A model generated the notes under the pieces. It saw only the letters and a list, made by a program, of their open reading frames with translations, searched no databases and had not been told where the DNA came from. A stretch of DNA of 33,500 nt, from positions 17,183,092 through 17,216,591 of the forward strand of contig NC_135554.1 in the NCBI RefSeq assembly GCF_964340395.1, written 5' to 3'. The translations under genes were made by a program, and so were the position numbers. The stretch is from Glandiceps talaboti. Taxonomy: Eukaryota; Hemichordata; Enteropneusta; Spengelidae. Below, in pieces: positions 12,101 through 19,389 of this stretch (position 1 is its first letter; the number at the start of each line of letters is the position of its first letter).

Positions 12101-14108
12101 CTTACTATCAATTAGGGGGTACACTACAGTGATAAAATGCCAAAGTGTTCAAAAGCCATCACACTGAGTCTATGTGGGTAGGCAGAAATCACACTAAGGG
12201 TTTCACATAGATTAAGTTATAATAAACAAGGTGAAGAGTTGGAATTTGAATTCTGATATGTTTCAGCACACAGATTAGATTAGATTTCCTGAGTTTGCAG
12301 TTTATGTTAAAAACAAAATCCCAAACTCCAAAGTGAAACTCAAACTGGAAGTTACAATATGGCAACTTGCATTGACAAAGATTGATCAGATGACAATATG
12401 TAAATTAAATTTTAAACAAAAATATCCACTTTGTGGACAACTACTTTCTAATTCAGACAGAGGGCGAGTGAATTTATTTCATTATTTCAAGCCCTGCACT
12501 AAAAAAATCTTCTTCCCAATGAATATGGTATAACTTGGTGTATATCAACATAGATCCACATAGTGACATACTAAATGTATCCAGTCAACAATATACAGTG
12601 AATTTCACAGTACCATTCAACTTTTCTGTTTGATACAACCACGCAGAAACCAACAAGAAACTGGACATGCTACACTTTAAGATAGCAAGATTGAATGAGT
12701 AGAGTTTCTTGCTACATTTTGTCTAAGTGAAATGAACTACACATGCTACCATGCAGACAACAAATGAACATCGCAAAGGACATTTTTACGCACACTGCAT
12801 CGGGTGTTTGATACTAAGAAATACATTGGTGCCCGAATGTGCACATGGAGTTGCAATACATTTAAATGGTTTATTTCATTTAGACTAAATGTAGCAAAAA
12901 ATGTAATCTTGCTATTGAAGTGTGGCATATGCAGTTTCTTGTTGATTTCTGTGTGGTTGTATCAAAACAGAAAAGCTGCATGGTATTGTGAAATTCACTG
13001 CATGTATTGGTATATACAGATCTGAACAATGAACTGGTATCCTGCATTTATATAACCATTTGTAGACTGTCGACAGTCGTTCGTGCCTTTTTTGCTACGT
13101 TTTATCTAAATCTAAAGTCGCCGCCTGGCTCCAATCCGGAGCAATACTAGTTTGTGCCTTTGGCACTCGCAGTTCCTATCAGTACGCATTGGTATTCAGT
13201 GCTACGGAGCAAGTCGACGACTTTGTTTCAGATGAAATGTAGCAAAAAAGGCACAAACGACTGTCGACAGTCTATAACCAATGTAGTGGATCTAACCATC
13301 ACAGCACCATGTTGGAATGGTAAAAAATCTTCCACAGTTTACCACAACAATTTCATAAATTTTGCAAAACTTGTCTCTTTGCCGTACTAAATGCAGTGCA
13401 CATTGTACTCTATTGAAATTCTTTTTGCTGTTTTATTTACAAAATTTACAAACAGGATATTGGGTCAGGACAAACTGAGTACAAAGACAGTTCATTTACC
13501 TTCCACTGTTGCTGTAATGTGGAAAGAAAGACCTAGTTCCTGGCTGAACAAAGTGCTGACTGATAGCATGACATGTGACTGTCTGTGTCTTACAGACTAG
13601 GTCATAGTGACATTGAGTTTATTTTAACACAGGAGTATAGTACAATGGCAGTTAATTCACACCATTATACCAAAGGAGTATTCAACATGATGATTTTAAC
13701 TCTCTATTAATGCTTTATTACACATACCTTTCAGGCCAGTGAATAAACTCTCGTTGATGGAGTAGGAATTTTCAAAGTAGGCTTTGATCTCCCTGTAAAG
13801 TAACAATTAACATGCATAAGACTAATTTAACAGAAACAACAAAAACAAAACTGACATCTACATGTATCAACTCAAACAACTTGCGTACATCAATTTTGTC
13901 CTAAATTTGTGTTATACACAGCTGTGAAAGTAAATCTGAAATTGAAAATAGTGCAGATTTGTTAATGAACTATCAATATGTCAGACTTTTTTTTATTCAA
14001 GCAATTGTACAATTTTGTAATCTCAACTTACTCTTTTGTCGTACAAGACAAGTCCAATGGTTTCATCGACTTCAGGGTATACTCTCCCGTCAGCAGTAAT
14101 TTTTCCAT
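22..14108 (-). CDS. ovoA: ovoA, 5-histidylcysteine sulfoxide synthase (5' half, seven exons, runs off the left edge)
   Basis: OvoA is a mononuclear non-heme iron(II) enzyme. It uses oxygen to join cysteine to the C5 of histidine, giving 5-histidylcysteine sulfoxide, and a C-terminal methyltransferase domain methylates the imidazole later in ovothiol synthesis. The coding exons are 14108-14032, 13792-13728, 11630-11518, 7308-7240, 4821-4681, 3538-3412 and 139-22. Phases are compatible at all six junctions. The joined protein (about 236 residues here) has family signatures in order: KEEIKAYFENSY (25-36), FYYAHTATVYVNKL (65-78), GVDEMSWDD, WPSVQEVVDYR, ESPWWALFMGMEHERIHIET (152-171) and LGKPVDFPSYGWDNEY (216-231). 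His69, His164 and His168 match the three iron ligands of the DinB domain (HX3HXE, with Glu170). Known OvoA proteins run to about 700 residues, so the catalytic FGE-like core and methyltransferase lie outside. Seen: sequence and splice sites. Family knowledge: the reaction. Confidence 0.93.
271..415 (-). mobile_element. Retroelement 3' end (LINE or SINE tail)
   Basis: On the minus strand the segment ends in AAATAAAGATTATTATTATT, the usual tail of many invertebrate non-LTR elements. Upstream of the tail it contains CTGGGTACTCCAGTTTCC, a phrase I associate with dispersed repeats of marine invertebrates. No coding part is visible and the 5' limit is uncertain; related sequence could extend to about 540. 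Confidence 0.5.
1043..1166. repeat. Dispersed repeat, copy 1 (partner at 15895-16012)
   Basis: This segment aligns in the same orientation with 15895-16012. Shared blocks include CCCTATTGTTT, TGTTTCTCATTACTT, GGCAACTATG, GTCGAT and AAAATCATCTTCATGTTTCT. The two copies differ by substitutions and small indels. The family is unknown, and no terminal repeats or target duplication are visible. Confidence 0.75.
2060..2780. repeat. Diverged same-orientation repeat units with AAGGTCA motifs
   Basis: Two units align: about 2150-2290 and about 2625-2765. Each has a GGTCAAGG-type run, then AAAAGAAAGTT, then ATAGACA-TT-AATGG-GCCT, then TTGAGTTA. A third partial unit starts near 2450 (GGTCAAGGTCA, then AAAAGAAAGCTC). 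They look like old copies of one repeat, not coding sequence. Confidence 0.6.
3176..3222 (+). repeat. G-rich tract, quadruplex-capable
   Basis: Five G-runs of four or more lie close together (GGGGAGGGG, GGGGGGTGGGG, then GGGGG). It sits in the ovoA intron just downstream of exon F, with the G-rich strand as the template of ovoA transcription. Any role is inference. Confidence 0.6.
3412..3538 (-). CDS. ovoA: ovoA exon F, HX3HXE iron-binding motif
   Basis: This 127-base exon has acceptor CGTTACAG|TGG and donor TCAG|GTCAGT. It encodes WALFMGMEHERIHIETSSVL followed by IRQLPVELVQLPRDWKYSPM and TS. HERIHIE is the HX3HXE motif: its two His residues (164 and 168 from the proposed start) complete the iron triad with the His of exon C. 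The exon ends after one base of a Gly codon that is completed in exon G. Reading continues past the donor into non-homologous residues, so the donor at 3412/3411 is the true end. Confidence 0.96.
3761..3906 (-). mobile_element. LINE 3' UTR fragment, minus orientation
   Basis: Read on the minus strand it carries GGGGACAGGCTTGAATAGC, then CCCGATTCCCCTATTTACCC, then TTTTGGGTAAATAAAC and an AT tail. The layout matches the second LINE tail in this window (GGGACAGGCCCAGACTAAC, then CCCCAGTTACCC, at 24113-24155). It is a 5'-truncated noncoding remnant. Confidence 0.65.
4080..4320. repeat. AT-rich dispersed repeat (related copy at 26170-26420)
   Basis: Shared motifs are AATTATGCAAATGA, TTTGTTATCAT-AATATGTG and an AAGCTTG(C/T)A-TT block. 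Both regions seem to contain the unit more than once (a CAATGTGCATACCAAGC variant lies at about 4109). A weaker inverse-orientation match lies near 30900-31030. Confidence 0.55.
4428..4514. repeat. CAGA-type microsatellite followed by a C-run
   Basis: An imperfect (CAGA)n with CGGA variants at 4430-4472 is followed by a near-pure C tract from 4496. It is simple sequence; the open frames crossing it are not genes. Confidence 0.85.
4681..4821 (-). CDS. ovoA: ovoA exon E
   Basis: This 141-base phase-0 exon has acceptor TTGAAACAG|GAG and donor TGG|GTAGGT. It encodes 47 residues from ENYRMGGSFKWPSVQEVVDY to LELPITMESPW. The W-P-x-V-x-E-V-x-x-Y-R block and the closing LPIT-x-x-SPW are conserved in OvoA. 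The last Trp precedes the first Trp of exon F, forming the family's WW-A-L-F-M-G run across the junction. Confidence 0.95.
4915..7110. repeat. Higher-order minisatellite filling the ovoA D-E intron
   Basis: From about 5189 to 6350 the array is about ten 120-bp units. Each unit is three related monomers of 34, 46 and 40 bases that begin G(T/G)CTGAGGTAT. From about 6360 to 7110 the array switches to simple 46-base monomers (GTCTGAGGTATGGGTATATG start, TTAGTGTATGA end) with some shorter 38-base versions. From about 4915 to 5188 it is degenerate. Units starting at 5309, 5429, 5549 and 5669 are essentially identical. Because 120 is a multiple of three, the minus strand stays open for 423 codons (6367-5096) as a 40-residue repeat. 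That frame has no codon-bias or family support. Confidence 0.97.
7240..7308 (-). CDS. ovoA: ovoA exon D
   Basis: This 69-base phase-0 exon has acceptor CTTACAG and donor ACG|GTAAGT. It encodes ERVNFDFETLFETGVDEMSW plus DDT. The G-V-D-E-M-S-W-D-D block is one of the clearest OvoA/EgtB-family signatures. It joins exon C without a broken codon (LIK|ERVNFDF). It is too short to stand out as an open reading frame and was found by looking for the block expected between exons C and E. Confidence 0.94.
7560..7735 (+). mobile_element. Possible retroelement 3' tail
   Basis: A T-rich segment ends in GGGAATAAATTTCAATTCAA followed by a repeated CAAATTTCAATTCAA, resembling a polyadenylation-type signal with a short-repeat tail of a non-LTR element. 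No coding sequence is present. It could instead be ordinary intron. Confidence 0.35.
8768..8814. repeat. 31-bp hairpin between 8-bp direct repeats
   Basis: GATCTGAC occurs at 8768-8775 and 8807-8814. Between them is a near-perfect hairpin with stem ATGGAAGTATAA / TTATACTTCCAT and loop GTATAG. Confidence 0.7.
9130..9184. repeat. Two-stem imperfect palindrome
   Basis: CAATGGTTAAC pairs with GTTAACCATTG, and inside it CAGACCACTAAT pairs with ATTAGTGGTCTG across a 2-base centre. Confidence 0.8.
10021..10262. repeat. Minisatellite, about five units of 42-65 bp, with a 25-base G-run
   Basis: Units contain GAGATAGTAACACTAAAGAC, AAGTCTATGGGTTTGGTGTA and GAGA-TTCTT. The G-run at 10052-10076 replaces the TATGGGTTT part of the first unit, so it probably grew from the GGG inside that unit. 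Confidence 0.85.
11518..11630 (-). CDS. ovoA: ovoA exon C, first iron-ligand histidine
   Basis: This 113-base exon has acceptor CTTCCTTCCAG and donor AAG|GTACTG. The first two bases complete an Asp codon begun in exon B, giving GLKDESVFFKCPDRLRLPL followed by VFYYAHTATVYVNKLLIAG. The histidine in YYAHTA (residue 69 from the proposed start) aligns with the first of the three DinB-domain iron ligands in OvoA and EgtB. Translation stays open past both ends of the exon, but the splice sites and the phase-matched neighbours set the limits. Next intron: 7309-11517, 4.2 kb. Confidence 0.95.
12596..13000. mobile_element. Foldback element with about 135-bp inverted arms and CAGTG ends
   Basis: Arms 12596-12736 and 12869-13000 are inverted copies with substitutions and indels. 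Termini are CAGTGAATTTCACA and its complement, and inner blocks include GATACAACCAC and CAACAAGAAACTG. The 132-base centre has no coding capacity. CAGTG ends resemble hAT-type elements, but the bases flanking the two ends do not form a clear 8-bp duplication, so the superfamily is open. Confidence 0.75.
13063..13274. mobile_element. MITE-like element with 70-bp inverted repeats and palindromic tips
   Basis: The arms 13063-13132 and 13206-13274 match as inverted repeats. The outermost 37 bases differ at one position. Each tip is the 14-base perfect palindrome GACTGTCGACAGTC, flanked by TA on both sides. TATAACCA at 13051-13058 and 13273-13280 could be an alternative 8-bp target duplication. 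No transposase is encoded. Confidence 0.85.
13728..13792 (-). CDS. ovoA: ovoA exon B
   Basis: This 65-base exon has acceptor TTTACAG before 13792 and donor AAG|GTATGT after 13728. It encodes EIKAYFENSYSINESLFTGL plus K and one base of the next codon. This is the start of the DinB-like helical bundle; the pattern E-I-x-x-Y-F then x-x-E-S-L-F is typical of OvoA and EgtB proteins. The preceding intron is only 239 bases (13793-14031), the shortest in this part of the gene. Confidence 0.9.
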
Positions 14109-14145
14109 GATAATTGCAGTAGTTTTCGGACTTCTCACAAATGAC
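14032..14145 (-). CDS. ovoA: ovoA exon A, first coding exon
   Basis: The acceptor reads TTGTTTACAG before 14145 and the donor is AGA|GTAAGT after 14032. The frame is fixed by the next exon, which continues TTKE into EIKAYF. In that frame the first ATG is at 14108-14106 (MEKLLLTGEYTLKSMKPLDL), and a second Met follows 14 residues later. The frame is open upstream of 14108 to the acceptor (SFVRSPKTTAII), so coding sequence could extend into an earlier exon. If the candidate exon at 24936-25055 is the one joined, an in-frame TGA falls there and 14108 becomes the start. A second frame is also open through this exon but does not splice into the OvoA frame. The N-terminus is weakly conserved in this family. 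Confidence 0.85.
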
Positions 14146-14159
14146 CTGTAAACAAGTTT

Positions 14160-14846
14160 AGAAGCACGATATTATTTTCAATCCCAAGAAGACTAAATGC
14201 CTGTCTATTATGCCACCAAGATGTAATATTTCAAACATTCCTCAGGTGAAGCTTAACAATACAGTGCTCCCATTTGTAAACAAGCATTCGTATTTAGGTG
14301 TTATTTTTAATTCTGACGGTAATGACAATGACGATATCAGACGTCAAATGAGATCATTTTATGCCAAGGCTAACTCTCTTATTCGTAATTTTTGGAATTG
14401 TTCATATTCTGTTAAATGTATTTTATTTCAAGCTTATTGTTCGTCAATGTATTGTTCGCATATTTGGAGTGTTTATACCAGTAAGTGTTTTAATGATGTA
14501 CGAGTTGCGTACAATAATGCTTTTAGAATTTTACTTGGTATAAAGAGGCGTGTTAGTATTTCTAACATGTTTGTTCGTAGTTTCATTATGACTTTTGAAA
14601 GTAAGCAGCGTATTCTGAAATCTAAATTTTATTTTAGACTTAAAGAGAGTAATAATATTTTAATTGCTGCATCGTTGTCAGATTTTGTCATTTTCAATAG
14701 TAAATTTTGGAGAAGATTCTTTATTGAATGTTTTTAAATGTGTACTGTAAATTTGTCTTTTTGTGTCTGTTTTTTATGTTGTTCGTGCAATTTATTCTGT
14801 TTGTGAGCTTGCTCTCGAAATAAAACTATTATTATTATTATTAAAT
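14160..14846 (+). mobile_element. 5'-truncated non-LTR retrotransposon (LINE), RT C-terminal part
   Basis: An open frame runs from about 14162 to the stop at 14735-14737. It reads KHDIIFNPKKTKCLSIMPPR, then FVNKHSYLGVIFNSDGNDND, and later FQAYCSSMYCSHIW and AYNNAFRILLGIKRR. These are typical of the region after the reverse-transcriptase catalytic motif in LINEs, including the F-N-P-K-K-T-K and YLG-x-x-F blocks and an A-Y-N-x-A-F-R-x-L-L segment. The catalytic core is absent. The 3' UTR ends in CTCGAAATAAAAC and (ATT)n at about 14829-14844. The ATG at 14210 is internal, not a start. The element lies opposite to ovoA and begins about 14 bases from the exon A acceptor. The clade is not assignable by eye. 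Confidence 0.9.
14210..14737 (+). pseudogene. LINE reverse-transcriptase C-terminal fragment
   Basis: This 175-codon reading frame is the remaining coding part of the LINE at 14160-14846. It is intact to its stop but has lost the endonuclease domain and the RT catalytic core upstream, so it cannot support retrotransposition. Codons are A/T-ended like the surrounding DNA. Lack of frame-disrupting changes over 190 codons suggests a fairly young insertion. Confidence 0.85.
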
Positions 14847-15000
14847 GATGATTGCCTTATATGCCATATACACTAGAAAATATAGATTTAGTACATCACT
14901 ATGTCACTTTGCATACACAGCCTAATTCAACACTGACTATACTCAAATCAGTTTTTCAACATATGTTCTTGATTCATGTATTACTATTGATGTACAATAT

Positions 15001-15330
15001 CTAATTAATGGCCCAAGCCCTTTGGCCCCTCCATTGGTGTTCAAACGTTAGTTCTTCTTCTTCTTCTGCCATTTTTTTGTCAAGCTTGAAGCTAAGAACT
15101 AGAAAACGATTGCCCGTAAACCTTTCAAACTTGGTAGGCTTATTGGGGACCATGAGTACTTCTGCATCTGACCCAGAAATTTCGGGCTGGTCATGTGACC
15201 TGGCCGCCATATTGGATTTTGTGAAAATGTTAAAACAATTTCTTCTCAAAACCTAAGGGTCCAATTGGCTCGGACTTTGGTACCTTAGTATGCATGTCCC
15301 CTGCCCTTTTAATTTTGTCAATAAAATCGT
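15001..15330. repeat. Probable dispersed repeat
   Basis: The segment holds (TTC)n at 15051-15065, GGTCATGTGACCTGGCCGCC, and GGTCCAATTGGCTCGGACTT. Both strands are open for 82 codons over nearly the same interval, which argues against a gene. I associate its phrases with interspersed repeats of marine invertebrates, but no second copy is in this window. Confidence 0.35.
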
Positions 15331-15894
15331 GACCACACAGTTGCTATAAAAATGTACTTCATATTATAATGTACATGTACTAGCAAATGACAAACTGAGT
15401 GGAGAACATAATATGAATATAGCATTGATAGTAAGTTTACGGGTGAATAGTCAAGATTAATTTTGCAAATTAAACAGGTTTTTATGATGTAGTAATTTCT
15501 TAATGGGATATTTTCATAATTAGTTCCTGCAGACTGTTTGTGTAACAGACACATGAATGGAGATAACGGCTGAAATCATACAAGTGTGACTGAACTGATG
15601 AAAGACTGGAAAACCCATGAAATGCGTATTATTGTGAAATATAATTATAGTCAGCGAGGCTGCATTTCTTTCTGGTTTTATGACCCCGAAAAATCATTTT
15701 AATCAATCCTGCATCACACAACCTCTCAAAAAATAGCATTTTAAAAAATAGGCAAACTTCGTCTGTTGTACACTGGGGCAAAGAAATTATATTATAGGAA
15801 ATGAACACTGTTTTAGGAGTTTCACACCTCTTGAAACAATAGCCACACAGTGTTGAGGCCAGGTATACATACAAAGATGAAGCCGCTATTAAGG

Positions 15895-16012
15895 GTAACC
15901 CTATTGTTTAGAAATGTTTCTCATTACTTTTTCATGGCAACTATGTGTCAGTTCGTCGATTTAAAAAATTACAATAAAAAATCATCTTCATGTTTCTCTA
16001 TCTCTCCATTTC
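15895..16012. repeat. Dispersed repeat, copy 2 (partner at 1043-1166)
   Basis: Same orientation as the first copy, and it ends directly against the (ACAG)n microsatellite at 16014-16054. Confidence 0.75.
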
Positions 16013-16013
16013 C

Positions 16014-16015
16014 AC

Positions 16016-16054
<39 letters not shown>
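16014..16054. repeat. (ACAG)n microsatellite
   Basis: About ten perfect tetranucleotide copies immediately follow the dispersed repeat. Confidence 0.95.
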
Positions 16055-16744
16055 GCACCATGCCTATAGCACTACTGAACCTATCAGTTCAATATAAAGA
16101 AGAAAAACAAAACAATCTACCTTCCCCACCTAATCTAAAATATTGAGCATACTCAGAACCACACAATTTTTTACTGTTAGGCCTTAGCAAAAACACTGAC
16201 AGAGTATATGTATACACAGTGCTACAAATAGTCTACAGTACACTTCATTCATCTTTGGAATATTTTACATACGCCTTTTGTTTATAGTATGGTTGTTTTT
16301 TGGGAATATTCCATACAAAATTCAAATTCCTATGAGTGCCAAGTTTCCTTTTCGTGTACCTCAATTATGCCATATACTAGTAACTTTTTAAACATACAAA
16401 TGGAAATATATGGAGGCATTCAAATTTACATATAGAAGAATCACGTCAATCTGATGGCTCACTATATATATATATATATATAAAAATTTATTACGACTGT
16501 AAAGTGAAAAAAAGCTGGTACAACGGTTATCAAATTAGAACAGATATGTAAAAAAGATTCTGACCGAATTATTCTTCCATTTCTCACGAAACATCGCTGA
16601 AATATTTCTATCCTATAAAGCAGATTTAGTGAGAAAATAGGTTGGATTCCAACATGATATCAAATCATCTCTAACCCTCGATCAAGATCATAGATCTACT
16701 ACAGATTGGATGAAGAAATAACAGCACTAGACTAGGGTGAAAAC

Positions 16745-16990
16745 TGCAGAGTCATTCTTGTACTGTAAAGTATAAATAAATAATCAATGCAGCCTGGTTA
16801 CATAAGGAACTGTGTCAACTCCTTTCACTATTCTTCCATGTCCATATCACATTGCTTATAAACATGATAAAGTGTTTCTATATTCAGTACATTTTGTGAG
16901 TAAACTGCAAAGTCATTCTTGATTATGCAGTGCTGATAAATAAACACTGTAACCTGGTTACTATTAAATAAAGAACTATGTCAGGTCCTA
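16745..16990. repeat. Diverged direct repeat, spacing about 160 bp
   Basis: CTGCAGAGTCATTCTTG (16745) recurs as CTGCAAAGTCATTCTTG (about 16905). In both copies it is followed by GATAAATAAA-like sequence, CCTGGTTAC and AGGAACTGTGTCA / AAGAACTATGTCA. Confidence 0.7.
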
Positions 16991-17607
16991 CATGCATGGT
17001 CACCATGTATATGATTACAAAACAAATCAAACATGTTTCAGTACACAGAGCTGATAGTAGGACTCTTCTGATAGCATATGGGCTTGAAAAAGCTTGTTTA
17101 CATTATTTTTACACTGTATGTATTTGCATGATTTGACGATCCTTATTAAATAATATTTCCTTCCAATAGGTGAAACTGCCACCAGTGATAACAATGAAAA
17201 GTGTAGGACCAATCATAAACCCTCCACCAACGTTCTATGGACAAACTCAAAACCATTCATTCCCTTTCATGTCTTCACCTGAATATTTACTTGTAACAAA
17301 ATGTCAGCCACATCTTTTTTATAACCTAGTCTCTGCCGCCCAATCTGTCCACACCTGCCCTTTTTTATTTATACTGTAGCTGTCTACAGCTACTCCATTC
17401 TCTTGTTGTTAAGGGCAACTATAACTAATGAACAAGTACGGCATGGTGCCTACGTGCACAAATAAATGTATGCACTTTGCAGTCTTATCTGACTCTTGAG
17501 TAGTAATAAAACATCTCTGAACTTGGAATCTAGGTTGGCACTGTAGAATTCTCTAAAAATATACAATCCTAAATTTCATCCATTGTTGATCAGATAATTT
17601 TATTATT

Positions 17608-17660
17608 TAGAGAGAAAGCAAGAGAGTGAGAGAGAGAGAAAGAGAAAGAAAGAAAGAGCG
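17608..17660. repeat. Imperfect (GA)n purine tract
   Basis: A GAGAGA / GAAAGA simple-sequence tract. Confidence 0.9.
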
Positions 17661-17909
17661 CTGATCTCACCACAACAAAGCTTTCTATTAGGTTTATACG
17701 CTTGACATCAGATACAAAGTTTTCAAAAAGATTATAAAATAGACAGTTTTGTAGGGACCTAAACTTTTATTGATTCATGAAGGTTACAAAGTCAAAATGG
17801 TAAAACTGGCATTTCTTGTGAGATAGGGGAACACCAAATTTTGGTGCGTCACTGGAAATTGTGTGCGTCAGTGGTGCGTCAAATTGGCTTAGAAGGAGAA
17901 AGAAGATGA

Positions 17910-17975
17910 TGATAGTCCTTTAGGTACAAGTGAAATCCTTTAGGTACAAGTGAGATCCTTAAATTACAAGTGAAA
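17910..17975. repeat. Three tandem copies of a ~22-bp unit
   Basis: TCCTTTAGGTACAAGTGA occurs twice, followed by a diverged third copy TCCTTAAATTACAAGTGA. Confidence 0.85.
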
Positions 17976-18304
17976 TACTTGCTACATGGACATATGTCAG
18001 TGCATGTAGGAATTTATGGGTCATGCCAAATCACACCTACATTGAATGCTTTTGAAGGAATACAGGCATATATGGTACCCTGGTCTTTTTACCATCTGCA
18101 TCATTGGTTCTGCAGTTCTTGAAAAATGAGTCAAAATGCTGCAAATCACCATCAATTTACCCAACTTTCCATAAATTATATGCTTGAGGAGATATAATTT
18201 TTATCATTCTAAATAGGTCACTTTTTGTGTTTTCCTTGCCTGAACTAAGAAAATATTTGGATATAACATCAAAATAACTTTTAAAATCCACCTGTTGTGA
18301 AACT

Positions 18305-18339
<35 letters not shown>
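18305..18339 (+). repeat. 35-base G homopolymer
   Basis: An uninterrupted G-run. Its exact length is unreliable in most sequencing methods. Confidence 0.95.
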
Positions 18340-18341
<2 letters not shown>

Positions 18342-18579
18342 TATCAGCAACTATCTCCCTGTGTACACTTGCAATCAGTCATTCAATAATACTGGAAGCA
18401 AACACTAACAAATCGTCTAAACATCAACTCTACTACCACACTATTGCTCTGCAGCCATTACATAATTCTTAACTGACTTTAGACTGGAGGTATAATACTA
18501 TTATAGTTACTCCAGGGATATAACTCTGTAATTACAGGCCATTGTACTGTTCACACTGTTTACAATACACCAGACCAAA

Positions 18580-19389
18580 ACGAGTGTGAAGCTACCGTCA
18601 TATTCATATTCATATTCACTTTCAAAAGTTGACCTCTACGATCAATGTGCATATGATGATAGCTTCACACGTTCATCATCAGATTCGAAGTCTTCCGAAT
18701 GGGTACGAACAAGCGTTCGGCAAATCACAAATCCTTCATTGGCAGGTTGAAATCATGTGATTGTAGTTACTTTTCACTTGATTAGCGTGGATTTGCATGC
18801 TTTCTTCTTATTTTTGCCAGAGTATCCAATATGCACCATGAATTATTGTTGTCATATAAAAAACTAATTTGGATGTTTAATATGCCTTTCCCATATCTTT
18901 GAAAATGAAATATCAATATTTGGGTGTACAAAAAACCTGTTTGAGTAATGTAATAAAATACGGCCTGGCTGGGTGTGTTTTGATTTCCCGCAGTGCCGCT
19001 ATCTTTGAAACCCTACTTAACACTTACACTGGTGAAATTTACACAAAATAGTGTTGTCAAGACCACAATTACCGGGATCGGTCAACGCAATCGATTGTGA
19101 AAAATAATGGTCCATGATAACAATAATTCATGGTGCAAATTGGATACTCTGGCAAAAATAAGAAAAGAGCATGCAAATCCAGGTAAATCAAGTGAAAAGT
19201 AATTACAATCACATGATTTCAACCACCCAATGAAGGATATGTGATTTGCCGAACGCATGTTCGTACCCATTCGGAAGTACTTCGAATCTGATGATGAATG
19301 TGTAAGCTATCATCATATTCACATTGATCGTAGAGGTCAACTTTTGAAAGTGAAGATGAATATGAATATGATGGTAGCTTCACACTCGT
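18580..19389. mobile_element. 810-bp long-TIR element with 9-bp target duplication (Mutator-like, non-autonomous)
   Basis: Arms 18580-18855 and 19114-19389 (276 bases each) are inverted copies, over 90% alike by eye. Tips are ACGAGTGTGAAGCTACC and its complement. Directly outside each tip is the same 9-mer CAGACCAAA (18571-18579 and 19390-19398). Within each arm a smaller inverted repeat (GTGTGAAGCTA / TAGCTTCACAC in the left arm) forms a sub-hairpin. The 258-base centre encodes nothing recognisable. Long terminal inverted repeats with a 9-bp duplication are the usual hallmark of Mutator-like elements. Superfamily assignment is inference because no transposase is present. Confidence 0.92.

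Larger units (their letters stand above)
11631..13727 (-). other. ovoA intron B-C (2.1 kb)
   Basis: The intron contains two neighbouring foldback elements (12596-13000 and 13063-13274). The stretch 11640-12590 shows no recognisable feature, and its open frame at 11794-12063 has no family resemblance. The stretch 13281-13727 also shows nothing. Confidence 0.8.

Noticed and set aside
14140-14860. Target-site duplication of the LINE
   Set aside because: A shared AAATGA near both ends is too short and misplaced relative to the likely 5' junction.
15001-15256. Overlapping 82-codon frames on both strands
   Set aside because: Near-coincident open frames on both strands and repeat-like wording suggest a dispersed repeat, not a gene.
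17158-17379. Possible plus-strand exon after TTTCCTTCCAATAG
   Set aside because: The acceptor looks plausible but there is no donor, no family likeness and no partner exon on the plus strand.
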